Positions 48,901-59,069 of a stretch of DNA of 64,000 nt are shown one piece after another. Every line of letters starts with the position of its first letter. The first letter of the stretch is position 1. The stretch spans positions 166,009-230,008 of the forward strand of contig NW_026252121.1 in assembly GCF_025399195.1 (NCBI RefSeq). The letters run 5' to 3'. The notes under the pieces are model-generated. The model was not told where the DNA came from, ran no database searches, and worked only from the letters and a program-made list of their open reading frames with translations. This stretch comes from Umbelopsis ramanniana AG (Eukaryota; Mucoromycota; Umbelopsidomycetes; Umbelopsidales; Umbelopsidaceae). Both the position numbers and the translations under genes were made by a program.

Positions 48901-50138
48901 AAGGCATTCAAAGCAGCATGTCTGCCGAGCGCTATAATCCAGAAGACGAGCTCTTTACTCTACAGCTACATCACTATATCCAGGCGATTGGAGCAGTTGC
49001 AAAAGGTTTGTAGTTATCCATTGCCATGCAAGACGTTTTGTAGTGCGCTGGCTAATTCATGTTGTTTCTATTTAGGCTTCCCTGATGTTCCTAAAGGTGG
49101 TACCTGCAATCGACAATGGGTGCCTGTCTTCATGCAAGCCAACGAAATTATTTTGAATGTACTTCAGGCTCTCAACCGTTTCGCTGTCATTCGCGATGCG
49201 GCAAGATTTGCATCCGGGCGACTTATTGGCTGCCTCGGAGGAGAAATGCTTCCATATCTTCCAGCCCTGATCAATTCGCTATTGAATGAGTGCCTTGTGA
49301 ACGAATTAGTTGACTTCTTGCCATTCATTTCTTTGATTGCTCATAAGTTCAAGCCTATGATTTTCAATGTATTGGACGAACTCCTGCTTCCTTTGGTTAA
49401 GCGGGTATTTGATTTTTTGAATACTTCGCCTTCTGGAACAGACGAAGCATTACTTTTGTCGGATCTACGAAAAGCCTATTTAACCTTCATTACGAATTTG
49501 TTCAACTATGAACTCGAAGGAGTATTGGTTAGCGACACAAATTTCCCTCATCTCAACATGATCTTGCAAACTATCCTTCATTTTGCAAAAGACAACAGTG
49601 ACACGAGCACACAGAAGATGGGCTTTGGTATTTTCCTTAAGATGATCAATTCTTGGATCCCTTCAGCCTCTCCAGAAGCTCAGAACAGCACTACTACACC
49701 AGTAGTAGGCTTCAGCCAGTACATATATGAAAGCGTTCTACCAGTTTGCTTTGAAGTCCCAATGAATGTATCTTTCAATATTGGTGATGGCCAAGCGCTA
49801 TTAGTAAGTTCTTGAACTATATATATTGCAGCCATTTGTTTCATTTACTGACCCCTCTACCCCAGGTATTTGGTGAAATCAGTGGCATCCAGAAGACGAT
49901 GTATACCAAGCAGAGTGTGGAGTATGTGGAGTACATCCGAAACGTATTCTTCCCCTCAATTCAATGCCCTCCAGCTATTTCAGAAGAATACTGTCAAGCC
50001 ATTCAACAACTCGACCTTCGCGACTTTAAAAAGTATTTCCAGGTACAGTACAGAAATCCTAGGTCTTTGAACCAAATCACACGCACAGCTACTTACCTAA
50101 GTCTCCTACAGTCGTTTATTCAAAAGTCAAAGGGCTAA
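45976..50138 (+). CDS. LOS1: Exportin-T / LOS1, tRNA exporter
   Basis: Thirteen exons, starting 45976-46044, 46355-46437, 46504-46560, 46624-46730 and 46820-47286, and ending 49076-49803 and 49866-50138. Coding sum 3060 nt, 1019 residues. The N-terminus is the exportin-T IBN region (MDQIEQAVLCALSPN; IPQARFFALQVLELTFQTR), followed by the Xpo1-like domain (FLRNKAAQILTLLFSNVYPTIWPTFFDEL). Later HEAT repeats include CWYLFHRYVKGL and RDAARFASGRLIGCLGGEM. With RanGTP it carries mature tRNAs out of the nucleus. Intron 1 is unusually long (310 nt) and has a GC donor. A 69-nt stopless segment at 50043-50111 looks like a further intron; if spliced the protein is 996 residues. Confidence 0.94.
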
Positions 50139-50535
50139 ATCATCCTTTGATGTCACCATAAAACTTTGTACAAAACCTTAGCTGCTGCTCTTTTCAATTT
50201 CCATTCTTCAGTTTTGGAAGATCCTTTTTTCCTTTTACTATGCACCCCCCAAACCTCTACACTTTGCAACCTTATGCACCTTCAATTAGAGAGATCTTTC
50301 ATTTCAACTTTTTTTTTTTTTGAAAATACGCAGCCTAGAAATCTACACCCTCTCCCCTCCCATCCCCAAAAAATAATAGTACAACAAAAGTACACAATAA
50401 AACAAACTGCAGAAAACTGCCTCTTCCTTCCCCAAAAATATTTGCCAATTATGAACATAAACTCTTTTGAAGATTCTAGATAAAAGCGAGCTTTTATATT
50501 ACGTGTCCTATCTTGCAAATACCAATCTACATCCA
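50139..50535. other. convergent 3' spacer
   Basis: 397 bp between two convergent stops. It is CT-rich on the plus strand with an AATAAA-like site (acaataaaacaaac near 50393) and a T-run near 50309-50321. No gene seen. Confidence 0.4.
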
Positions 50536-52295
50536 TCATGAAGGAGGTTGAGTCGGCTGGCTGCCAGCGTTATTATTGCCGCCTCCACGGCCGTGGGATC
50601 CGCGACCACGTCCTCGATTGGAATGTCCTCGACCGCGCCCTCGTCCTCGACCGCGGTCACTTGAACGTATTTCGGGAATATTCTCATTTTGGTGAGCATG
50701 CTGTTCATTGAATGCAGGCCCATTTGATAGGTCAGCTGGTAACGTCGGAAGCTGGCCCATTCGATTATCCTTGTCGGCTCTTTGCGCAGTATCCTTTTTG
50801 ATAACATTGGATATATCCTCGGTAGCAGCTCGAGGCTTTGGCTGATAATACTGCTGTTCTGGTCGCTTTGGTTTGGCAGGTTTGGTAGCCTGTATACTGT
50901 TGGTCTCGCTTTTGTTTGATTCGTCCACTGCTGATGAAAGGTCCTTCGCCTTTCCATTTTTCTTTTTACTCTGTGTGTTCTTAGCCTTGCTAGCTGCCTC
51001 TACCTGCTTCGGCTCCTCACTAGCATTTATAGGACCCTCGATGGACTTGGTCGCCTTGGTAGACTCATTCTTCGGCTTTTGATCTGACGTAGGTATGTCC
51101 CTATTTTTCGGGTTTGGCGCATTTTTGCCGCCTTTCTTCTCCTTTCTTTGCACCTCTGTCTGATTAGCATGATCCGCATTGGCGATGTTGCCCTTGGGCT
51201 GCGAACCTTTACTGGGATTCTTCTTGTTCTTTGACTGGCCCGATTGCTGATCTGATTCTTTACTTTTAACGTCCTTTTTCCCCTTCTTGAATTCCTTCGG
51301 TTCAGACGATATCTTCATGTCTGGTCGGTTAGATTTATCCAGGTTACTTCCCTTTTCTCTGTTCGACTCCTTCTTGTGATCGCCATCCTTTTTCTTGTCT
51401 TTAGAAACTGATGCCATCACTGGTTTTGCAGTCTAAATAGCAAAGCTCAAGGTAAGTTGCCACGCCTACTTTCATTACCTGTAAATTTGGCAAACTTACA
51501 GCATTTGTTACTTTATACGGAACGAATGGTGGTGGCCGACTATCGTCCTCTTTGTCGGTTTCTGAACTATTCTTCGTTTTGCTACCCGCTGATCTCATAA
51601 TAAATTGCTATAGCGCATGGTTCCATTAGATTGTGCCTTGGGTCCCTGCATTCATCCAATGAAGATTGCTCACCTTACTGGCCTTCCATTCATTTACCAT
51701 GGCTTCTACGTGCCCACCAATGTTCTTGAGTACGCCAGGTCCCAACATCAACAGGTCTTCCTCAACTATGATATCACTTGACACAATGAACTTGGTACCG
51801 GGAGGTGTGCTTAATCTAACAAGTGAGGTGTAACAAAACATGTATTAGCTTTGGCAAGATTATAAGCAGTTTCACAGTGTTAAAGCCTACTTTAGTCCGT
51901 CTACTTTGCCACGCATTTCAACGCCTTTTATTTTCTTCTTTCCACCGTCGGTGAATGTTGCGCGTAACAAGCGAGGATGTTCCAGCTGATGTTGCATCGG
52001 CGTTGCAATGTTCACTACTTCCTGTAGCTGTAAAATTAGAGGCGCCGCAATCACTTGAGGCATTTCCTTTCCGATTTCGCCTTTACAGAACTGACGCATA
52101 TCGCTCTAAGTTGGAGTACGTTAGCAGTGTCCTCGTGAAGAATCTCAAGGAGAAAACGAGACTCACGTTTAAAGCTACAGAAAGACAATCATCAAAGGTA
52201 GGGCTTTCTACTTCTGTCCACTCCTTCAATAAGGTCACACCCTCCTCTGTCACATTCCATCCTGCTTTCCGAAACTCGTCAACGGTATTAGACAT
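50536..52295 (-). CDS. RMI1/TDRD3-type OB-fold protein with RG-rich tail
   Basis: Five exons: 52295-52167, 52105-51891, 51815-51674, 51607-51500 and 51432-50536, 1491 nt, 496 residues. Residues 1-45 (GWNVTEEGVTLLKEW) form the DUF1767 helical start. The OB fold follows (APLILQLQEVVNIATPMQ; RLLRATFTDGGKKKIKGVEM; LSTPPGTKFIVSSDIIVEED; LMLGPGVLKNIGGHVEAMV), closely matching the order in TDRD3. The second half is Lys/Ser/Glu-rich and disordered, ending in an RG/RGG region (DRGRGRGRGRGHSNRGRGRG). In animals TDRD3 pairs with topoisomerase III-beta on RNA. This protein shows no Tudor or UBA domain. It may be the fungal partner of a type IA topoisomerase; RMI1 itself is the alternative. Confidence 0.8.
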
Positions 52296-53296
52296 GGTTC
52301 AGACACGATTGGTTAAGATCGAGATCTGGTGTTAAAATAACAGTCCCGTATAGCTTGGAACGCATCGTACTTTATATTTTCAACATTTTTCTGCATCGAC
52401 ACCAAGAACGAAGTGTGCTTCACGTTGCAGAGTTTTGCAATCAGACAGAGAATGATAATTTGGCACGTAGAGAAGACAGTAGCCAAGTAAGTGGGGTGGT
52501 GATGATAAGGCGTAGAGCAAATCGTATTCGTTATTCAGTGAATGGAGGCAAGTTTCATCACGGCAGATCGAAATTGAGAAAGGAGACACACGATTATACG
52601 CGATGGTGCTGGAAGGATTTTAGTAAAATGAAAGGGACCATTTGATATAATGATGAGCTTGTCTTACAGGTCGTCGCCAACCAGTCCATGACCATCTGAT
52701 ATCCATTGCCTATGACTACATATTCCTCTACAGTCGTTTTTTTCCACGTTTGTTGAGTTGTTAGTTCGGTTTCTATTCACGTTCACATTCAAAATAGAAA
52801 TAAAAAATAAAATAAAAGTAAGATACGCCGGGGTGTACTTATGATAGCGTATATCAACGGACCTCAGAACAACATCAAGCTGACCAAAAGCTGCAAGCAT
52901 ACACAAAATCTGATCCCGGATCAGCTCCTGACATATACTGGCGAGAAGACGAAATAAATATTCTTTGGTTCTTAGTATATATATCTCTGGGTTCACCGCT
53001 GCCTGGCGCTGCCTATGCGAGCTTGTTCAGGGGTCTTCGACGTCTCTTTGCAACACACCCTCTGAGTGCCTTTCAGACCGCAGGTATTTCAAACACCGAT
53101 GGTCTCTATGATGTGAAGGAAGTCTTCAGCACCAATGCTCTCATTCGCAATTCCTCTCGAAAGCGATCGCATTTCGCATCTCAATACAAGTACCAGTAAA
53201 AATAAACATACGCAAATTTCTGAAAAAGACATATAAAATAGTTCATAGGGCAACTTGCAGTTTTTACAAATAATATAATAGCATATTAACAAGACT
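52296..53296. other. 1-kb spacer containing a possible MutS-like remnant
   Basis: No complete gene. The half nearer the DOPA-dioxygenase gene has short protein-like stretches on the minus strand that resemble the lever region of MutS homologues. The half nearer the OB-fold gene must contain that gene's promoter. Confidence 0.35.
52820..53190 (-). pseudogene. possible remnant of a MutS-homologue (MSH) gene
   Basis: On the minus strand one open stretch (53190-53092) reads CEMRSLSRGIANESIGAEDF then LHIIETIGV. It resembles the MutS segment where LPDLER.LSRI is followed by a DFL helix. A second stretch (52996 to about 52840) includes KEYLFRLLASICQELI and AAFGQLDVVLRSVDI, like the long lever helix ending in LDVLLSLA. 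The order is right, but the roughly 200-residue clamp expected between them is absent and a stop intervenes. This is pattern matching from memory; chance resemblance is possible. Confidence 0.22.
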
Positions 53297-53892
53297 CTAC
53301 ACACTCTTCAAAGTATCGAGCAACAATGGCTGCTTTTCTCCAATCCAGATGGCATCGGTGGTGTGCTCCTTGAGAGCATCGTCATGACGTGGATGAACTA
53401 ACACACTGTTTACCAATTAATTACCTTCATTTCAAACCCATTTGTTACCAATATCGCTCTGAAAATACTTTACCTATGACCTCTTCGGTAAAGCTGAATC
53501 CATGGAACAATCCTATTTCAAAGTATAAGCATAACTTCACAGCTACATGTTTGGCAAGTCGAAGAAGTATTTCGCTTACGTAGCAAATGTTGCGGGTTGT
53601 CGCAGATCACACTCGAACATACCAGTAGGGTGAGGACCTAGACAAAACAAAACGTCAATGCATCGTCAAGTAAATGACCCATTTCTCATTTCTTCCCACC
53701 TATCGGCTTGGTGTGTAGCTTGTAGACTCGAAGATCTTCGAGGTGGCCAAACTTTTGAATAATTTCTTCTCGTAATTCGGAAGCAGACTGAACATCCTTC
53801 TCATCTTTTTCATTGAAGTAGATATGAACGTCGTAGGAGAACGTAGGTTCTGGAAATGAGGTAGGGAAAGGAGTTTCTGCAAGTTTGGCCAT
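53297..53892 (-). CDS. DOPA 4,5-dioxygenase-like protein
   Basis: Four exons: 53892-53700, 53637-53580, 53512-53474 and 53405-53297, 399 nt, 132 residues, within the 110-230 residue range of the family. Motifs in order are SYDVHIYFNEKDEKDVQSA (first His-containing strand), LRVYKLHTKPIGPHPTGMFE, IVPWIQLYRRGH, and SVLVHPRHDDALKEHTTDAIW. The conserved His of VHIYF, GPHP and VHPR are the likely metal ligands. Founding members are extradiol dioxygenases that open DOPA in betalain pigment formation (Amanita muscaria). Most fungal homologues have no known substrate. Exon 3 is only 39 nt. Confidence 0.86.
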
Positions 53893-55133
53893 TTGTCGGT
53901 TTGGACGGGGAGAGATAATGAGGAGTCAGGTTAGGTTTGTGAGTGGGTTTTATATGGTGCTGTGTGAGTTTGTAAGCACTCAGACTGTATATGTCAGCCA
54001 GAGTGGAAATTGCGTGACTGGGAAAATATCTCTCATAGCAATGAAATGGAGCGCATCAATGGCATCGTCTTAGCAGCTAGCACACTCATCAATTTTCGAT
54101 TTGCTAGGAATACCACAGTATCGCATGCTAAAGCTTTATTGTCCATGGCTTAGAACCTTTAAACCCTTTAGAATTTTACAGTGTATCCATGCACACTTAC
54201 AAATCCAGTATGAGCGGGTTGCTCATCACTGTACCTTGCATAATCGAGAGAGTACAGACGACAATGTTTCTGTACTTTATATTACACTTGTTATTGTAAG
54301 TTAAACTTCAAATTGGGTAGCTTTCGCGGGAGTAATACATTTTTCAAACACTAATTGGGCAGGGCTTCATGTAAGATCTAACACCTGCCAACGTGGATGC
54401 AGAAATAAAATGAATTGCTTTCAAAACCTTCTGTTCCGTTGATTAGTCTGCGTAGCCTCCACTGAAAGCAATACATGATCATGGTGTGATTGCTTTTAAA
54501 CAACGGCAGGCAGATTATTATGAAATTAGGCAACATAGGCGTCAAAATCAAGTTATTACTCTGGTTCCAGAAGGCCAAGTAATGTGTATCTGGAACTGTC
54601 AATCGTATTGGTAAGGCCATTGTACATCATACTGCAAGAAAATGCATTGAAGATGAGACATATTATTGCCCAAGGAAGGCAAAATGTTAGGAAGTGAGAA
54701 TGCAAATCGACAAATACACAGCATGACAGTGATTTGTTATGACTGAACGCTTGGCGCGGTGAAAAAAATTTACGTGTTGTAAGTTGCTATCACATTGTAC
54801 CCGATGGATCTGCTCTTTTCGTTATTGATTTCAAGTGTTATCATCGGCGCTTTGAAAGGTAGACACTGGCGTAAGCGAATTCAAAACTTTTAACGTTCTC
54901 TCAAATACTTCTACGACTTACACGCTTTTTAAGGTAGTAAACCAAAACAACAGATTTGTCGGATATCCTTTTCCGGCACCACACATATCATTTGATTCTC
55001 AGCGCCACCAGATACTCTTCCTTTGCCCTTGATCATGAAGACTTCCGCGTTACCACTTCTCTTTCTGACTTAACTCTTTTTTTCCTGCTGTAACTGCAAG
55101 CCCGCTTTTAGTCTTGACTCTATCTTTCATCCT
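53893..55133. other. 1.2-kb gene-free spacer
   Basis: Between divergent genes. Small open frames (for example 54378-54620, minus) have no motifs. The last 100 bp before the next gene is CT-rich. I see no RNA gene or repeat. Confidence 0.45.
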
Positions 55134-55727
55134 ATGGGCAACCAAAACTCATATCTAAGACGGTTTCGTCGCAATCAACCATATCAAACTCAGCCGTTTA
55201 TGGGTCCTCCACAAATGGATCAACAACAACCACCACCACCCCAAATGATGATGGGAAGGTAATAATGCCACCGTCTGTATTGAATCAGTAATGCGCTCAA
55301 TGATATATATCTGTATTATGACATCAGTGCACCTCCCATGATCCAAGGAAGTCCTAGCACGATGATGCAACAACAGGAGGAACAAGAAATACAAATGGAA
55401 CAACAGATGGAGCAGCAGATGGAACAGCGGCAAATAGAACAACAGCAAATGGGACAACAGCAACAAATGCAAATGCAAATGCAGATGCAAATGCAACAAC
55501 AACAGCAAATGATGAACCCTATGTTTCAACCAATGATGCAATCTGGTCCACCTCCAGGCTTCATGATGATTCCGCCGAACGGGCAACTACAAGGGTGGCA
55601 ACAACAATCTTGGCAACCACAGACATGGGACTTGGGAGGAGGAAGCCGAGTGACGATATCAGAGGGCCTGGTAGTGGTGGATACATCAGGTGGTGGATGG
55701 GGAAACGGTAACTACGCCATTATGTAG
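55134..55727 (+). CDS. Gln/Met-rich protein with a predicted N-myristoylation signal
   Basis: Exons 55134-55258 and 55328-55727, 525 nt, 174 residues. It begins MGNQNSYLRRFRRN: Gly2 with Ser6 fits the MGxxxS N-myristoylation consensus, and the following Arg cluster would add membrane affinity. The middle is a Gln/Met low-complexity block built from CAACAG and ATGCAA repeats (about 55370-55515). The C-terminus is Gly/Trp-rich (PPPGFMMIPPNGQLQGW; SRVTISEGLVVVDTSGGGW) and may form a small beta structure. I recognise no family. It may be a membrane-tethered prion-like or condensate-forming protein; that is inference. Confidence 0.7.
55370..55515 (+). repeat. CAR/ATG trinucleotide-hexanucleotide low-complexity tract
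   Basis: Imperfect repeats of caacag, atggaacaacag and atgcaa. The core at about 55467-55496 alternates ATG and CAA/CAG codons at least five times. On the opposite strand it creates a spurious His/Leu frame. Repeat-length variation between strains is likely. Confidence 0.85.
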
Positions 55728-55869
55728 TGAGTTTAACCATCGCGAGTTTTTATAGAGTCGCGATATCTAAGTATCGGAAACAAGAGGAAAAAAAAATAAC
55801 TATACTGGGATAGAGGCTGTACATAACTAGTAGATGGAGGATTTGATCCTAGAAGGAGAAATTGTATTA

Positions 55870-56979
55870 TTAAAGCCTTTTTAAATTACGCTTTTTCTTG
55901 TCGACTTTGGCAGTATTAGTGGGCGATATTTTTTGGGCTTTCGAGCTAGGTTTTGCTTCAAGATTTGCGTCCGCGGCCGATCTTTTTTGGGCAACGTTGT
56001 TGATTGCGCATGCCGTCAAAACATTGGACCCTGGTTTTGAAGATGTCTGTACCTTCGCATCGGAAGGTGTCTCTGCAGTAGCCTTGCCTTCGGGCTTGTC
56101 GGCCGGTTTTACTGAGGATGATTCGATTTGCGGTAAAGTTGGCTTTTGAGTTTTTCGGGATTCTGTTAGCCGCCAGTATTCTGATTTGCCGCTTTGTGCG
56201 TGTATGGATGTGTGTAGTCGAGCTCGTTTCGCATAATCTTCATATGCTTCCAACAGCATTTTGCCAGCTTCTTCATTCAAAGCTGAGTCTGGATTTGGTG
56301 CGATCAACAGGCATTTAATTGTCTGTGCGTTGCTTATAAAGTTAACATGTAGCTGTGGATCACTATGATGAAAACAATGTATTATCTTATTACCAGTAGG
56401 ATATGCCCTATTCCCAAATCAGATTTCCAGTCCTTTTTCAAAGTATTTACACATATTTCGCCATTTGAAGCTACATTCGGATGGAACATTTTTGTGACAA
56501 ATAGCCCTTAGAAAATCTTTGCATTAGCGAACTTGTATGCTGCACCTACCATCTCTTAGTCAGAATGTCTTACCTTTTGGTGCTACTTGTGGAAACTCCT
56601 TGGTAAGTAGTAATTTTACTTTGAAATATCCGTTCTCATACGGTGTGCCATCTGATGACGTTCGAATTGAAGGTATGGCTAACGTTAAAGGTATGCCGGA
56701 AGGGCAATTTAATGTCATTTCCCAACCTACCTGGGCCACGGATCCATGCTTGAACGTCTGCAATATTAGTCTCATTGATAATTATTTGAATATCATCGAG
56801 TGGTGCGCGCTCAAGAGCATACAACTCGCGTGACACATTCTTCACAGCCGAAGGATTGAGATCCACGACAACAGACTGTAGAGGAAAACAAGGATGTCAG
56901 CAAATTTGCCTTTCGTAATTGTGCGATGCCACGATGCTTGTTCAGATGTGGGACGAAACTTCGCTACAGTCATTACCAT
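55870..56979 (-). CDS. UBE2S: UBE2S-like ubiquitin-conjugating enzyme (APC/C chain-elongating E2)
   Basis: Exons 56875-56731, 56651-56574, 56506-56394 and 56322-55870 plus a proposed first coding exon of ATG alone (56979-56977). Total 792 nt, 263 residues. The UBC fold shows [40 protein letters not shown] with the catalytic Cys, [20 protein letters not shown] and [20 protein letters not shown], all UBE2S hallmarks. A Lys/Ser/Ala-rich tail follows and ends KKKRNLKRL. The basic, leucine-containing end resembles the C-terminal LRRL of animal UBE2S, which docks on APC2/APC4. The enzyme extends K11-linked chains on mitotic substrates. The start is the least sure part. Confidence 0.88.
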
Positions 56980-57210
56980 TTAGCAAGGAAAAGGCGCGCG
57001 TCGGTCGGTTTTCCTAACAAGGTCAAATTTTATGAAAAAAAATGTGACCGTCCTGAAAGTCACGAATACCTCGTTGAAGGAGCTGTCTACCCACAGGGAG
57101 GGATTCCTCACACCTGCTGACAGCTGCTGGAGAATATTTAGCCAACCGGCAGCTAGACTTGAATAAATAAGAAAACTTGCTAACTTGTGTGTGCACACTG
57201 AATCCACACA

Positions 57211-58554
57211 ATGCTACAAATAACATTATTTTATCTCTTGGCTTTGACGACTGGTTCCTTCGCTGCCGTCGCTGGTAAGCAATCACACGTCTTTCTAAAT
57301 TTCAAACTTAAATGTAGCTCTAAATGTTCTTTGTTGTATGCTATTTTGTACTTCAATTCAGGTCGATTAAGTGATCGAGACTCGGATGCAAGCTTAGCAA
57401 CGGTAAGGAAATGTAAAGAGCCTTGCGGTGAGCCGATACCATGTCCAATTGGCTGTGCTTATTGTATCTGGCCAGAAAGTACTAAATGCTGCCCAGGAGG
57501 TAATGAAATAATCATATTTAAAATGGGGGAAAGAATAGTTTGAATGCTCATTCAGCCTTTTCTAGCCGGTACCCCTACTTGTGAGCTTCCATATGTACCG
57601 CCAATGAATGTGACACTTCCGGGCCAGCCTCCCAATCCGCTAACCCCTCCGGATGAGATATGTCAATTTCTATGTCCTCTTCAACGTCCATGTCCAAAAG
57701 ACTGTAAAAAATGCGCATGGAATGCTGGGTTTGCATGTTGTGCGTTCAGTGAGTGATTTTGTTCGATACGTCATACATTGGGTGTATGTGAAATCCTGCT
57801 AATGCTCTTGTTGCCGAAGCTGGCCAACCAAAATGTCTTGATCCCGTCCCTGGCCAATCTCTTACTCGATCCAGGACGGTTGCTGGTGCTCCTTTAGCTA
57901 CTCAAGCCCGTAGTGGTGGAACTGCTGGTCCAACTCGACCTCCTTTGCCTACCAAAAGAGGTCACCAAAGGACTGGCCATGGTTGGAGAAAGAGACAAGA
58001 CACAGCAGAGATAACTTGTCCTGATCATGAGCTGCCATGGTAAGCAATTTTAATTTCTCTCATAGTATCTCCAAACAGCGCTGTTTTTAATATCCACTCC
58101 AGCCCCAAAGAATGCCCCAAGACGTGTATACGGCCAAAAACAGGACCTTGTCCTAACGCGAACAAGCCTACCTGCCCTCCCTACTGTCCAAAAATCGTTG
58201 TTCCATGCCCAAAAGAATGTCCAACTGAAAAATCTGGATGTGTTCGTCCGCAGGGAGTTCTATGTCCATATGCCGTTGAGCCAACTTGTAAGCCGACCGT
58301 TACCATTACCGTTGATCCGGCAAATCCAACCTTTTGCCCGCTAGTAATTAGGCCATGGTGAGTATTGACTGCCTATGAGCATGAAGAAGCGTTTTGGCTT
58401 ACAAACCATATTACACAGCCCGGAGAAGTGTCCAGATTCTTGTTTGCGTCCAGTCGGAGCACCTTGTCCGAATATTTATCAACCTTGGTGTCCTGAGGAT
58501 TCAAGTATTTCCGTGTCCGCTACCACCATGACATTATCTACACCGACTGCGTAA
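57211..58554 (+). CDS. secreted Cys/Pro-rich modular protein
   Basis: Six exons: 57211-57274, 57362-57499, 57566-57748, 57820-58039, 58103-58357 and 58419-58554, 996 nt, 331 residues. The start MLQITLFYLLALTTGSFAAVAG is a clear signal peptide. The mature part has about 36 cysteines in CP-type modules: CKEPCGEPIPCPIGC, CQFLCPLQRPCPKDC, CPKECPKTCIRP, CPKIVVPCPKECP and CPEKCPDSCLRP. A spacer (exon 4) is basic with a KR site (WRKRQDTAE) that Kex2-type proteases could cut. The last exons repeat one module with an identical TG|C split cysteine. I know no named family; it could be a wall-associated or host-interaction protein. Confidence 0.82.
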
Positions 58555-59069
58555 CTCTGATATCGATGACAATTGTAGCAGTATCACGATGACATTAGCG
58601 TTCTTTCTAATTTGCAAATTATCTGTGCTTGGTCATAAATAGCTTCGATCATGTCCCAATTCAATTGTTCTATAACTTAAAGTTTGTCACATACTTTTTT
58701 GTACCGTTTGGTTCCTGAATCAAAAATATAAAGTATTCTGTTGCGAATTCATCACTTTGGTCTGTCGAGCATGGTAGTTTGACGAAATGTAGACTATGTT
58801 CATGTAATGCATACCGATACATCATTGCCATCTATGATTTTAACTTGCCCAATTCATACTAAATTTAGTCAACTAGCCATGATGCAATGGCACTCATGGT
58901 CACTTGCTCGATTCAGACAATTCATACATATTCGTAGGCCTTATTTTTAATACCGACGACACCCTTCTACTTTGCAAACCCTCATAATCTCTGCTTCAGT
59001 ATAGTCTAAATCTCTGAGCAACAACAATATCAGGCGCCCTTAGCCAGTACAAGCACCATACAAAAAGTA
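58555..59069. other. spacer
   Basis: About 515 bp of AT-rich 3' flank and promoter between two plus-strand genes. An AAAATATAAAG-like element sits near 58722. No gene seen. Confidence 0.4.

Noticed and set aside
52355-52645. Plus-strand 96-codon frame upstream of the OB-fold gene
   Set aside because: Basic, low-conservation-looking sequence lying in that gene's promoter; no splice partners or motifs.
53089-53304. Minus-strand frame overlapping the 3' end of the DOPA-dioxygenase gene
   Set aside because: As one frame it is not a gene; only the part after 53190 looks like protein, and I report that separately as a possible MutS remnant.
55155-55586. Minus-strand frame rich in alternating His and Leu
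   Set aside because: It is the exact antisense of the ATG/CAA repeats of the Gln/Met-rich gene, whose spliced frame has a proper start, intron and stop.
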